The notes under the pieces are model-generated. The model was not told where the DNA came from. It ran no database searches and saw only the letters and a program-made list of their open reading frames with translations. Source: Microstegium vimineum (Eukaryota > Streptophyta > Magnoliopsida > Poales > Poaceae). From it: a stretch of 64,000 nt of DNA. Positions 63,848 through 64,000 of the stretch are shown here, one piece after another. Location of the stretch: positions 18,063,937-18,127,936 of the forward strand of contig CM039130.1 in assembly GCA_022036555.1 (NCBI GenBank). Direction: 5' to 3'. Position 1 is the stretch's first letter. Each line of letters starts with the position of its first letter. Position numbers and translations under genes: made by a program.

Positions 63848-64000
63848 GTGAGTTTCTTTCGTTACTGCCCTTTTTGTTTTTCTTTGTTGTAACTTTTGTC
63901 TTACTGTAAGGTTGTTTCAGACATAGGTTGTCTGTTGGTCAATCCTCTAGCAAAGCTACCCCAATCCCCTCGGTTGTTCTGATCTCTTCTTCTTCATTGC

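Larger units (their letters stand above)
59611..64000 (+). mobile_element. gypsy-type element with PF04195 ORF, 5' part
   Basis: Starts around GATGTTTTACCACCGATAGCC inside copia 3 and runs out of the window. It has an LTR/leader-like noncoding part (to about 62340), with a TATA box at 61428-61435, then a spliced ORF with the putative gypsy-type transposon domain. The phrase ACACACAATTTTATACTGGTTCAGGCC near the start is, from memory, common in grass Tat-type (RIRE2/Atlantys-like) LTRs. Border, primer site and LTR end were not fixed. Confidence 0.55.

Overview
The window is plant nuclear DNA made almost entirely of nested transposable elements. The families point to a grass, probably a panicoid one (sorghum, sugarcane or maize type): a Grande-like Tat gypsy element, Sirevirus copia elements with envelope-like genes and CCGGAC-rich LTRs, a chromovirus with about 4 kb LTRs, a MULE, a CACTA fragment and a gypsy-type PF04195 ORF. 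I found no free-standing host gene, rRNA, tRNA or CRISPR. The organism call is inference from element families.

Layout. The backbone of 9262-44506 is one Tekay/Del-like chromovirus. It runs as 5' LTR, Met-tRNA primer site, an extra ORF before gag, gag, pol with chromodomain, and 3' LTR. Its 5' LTR was hit by a Sirevirus (5869-9261), which was itself hit by a Grande-like element (1-5868). Its extra 5' ORF was hit by a complete Sirevirus (14094-27457, target duplication CCTCG). Further on it received a MULE (28425-33418, 9-bp duplication TTTAATTTA) and a minus-strand copia deletion derivative (33461-36174, duplication CTCCT). To the right lie an LTR-like unassigned stretch (44507-46380), a CACTA transposase fragment (46381-48548), a minus-strand copia LTR (48549-about 49775), a third copia element (about 49776-59610) whose 5' LTR carries a solo 4.1 kb gypsy LTR (51389-55485, duplication GTCTT), and the 5' part of an element with a PF04195-type ORF (about 59611 to the window end).

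Genes. Nearly all coding regions belong to elements and most are broken. Many premature stops are TAG where CAG is expected, or TAG/TGA where TGG is expected, which fits C-to-T decay of methylated DNA. The complete Sirevirus has intact RT/RNase H but lacks most of protease and the integrase zinc finger.

Most notable. The extra 5' ORF of the chromovirus begins with an almost exact copy of the histone H3 tail. K4 and K9 are kept, while the acetylated lysines K14, K18 and K23 are replaced by R, H and R. The same element carries a chromodomain on its integrase. Other points of interest are a MULE with a second, spliced GRF zinc-finger gene convergent to its transposase, a Sirevirus whose envelope-like gene has its own U3-like upstream region, and a multi-exon antisense plant-mobile-domain gene in the Grande-like element.
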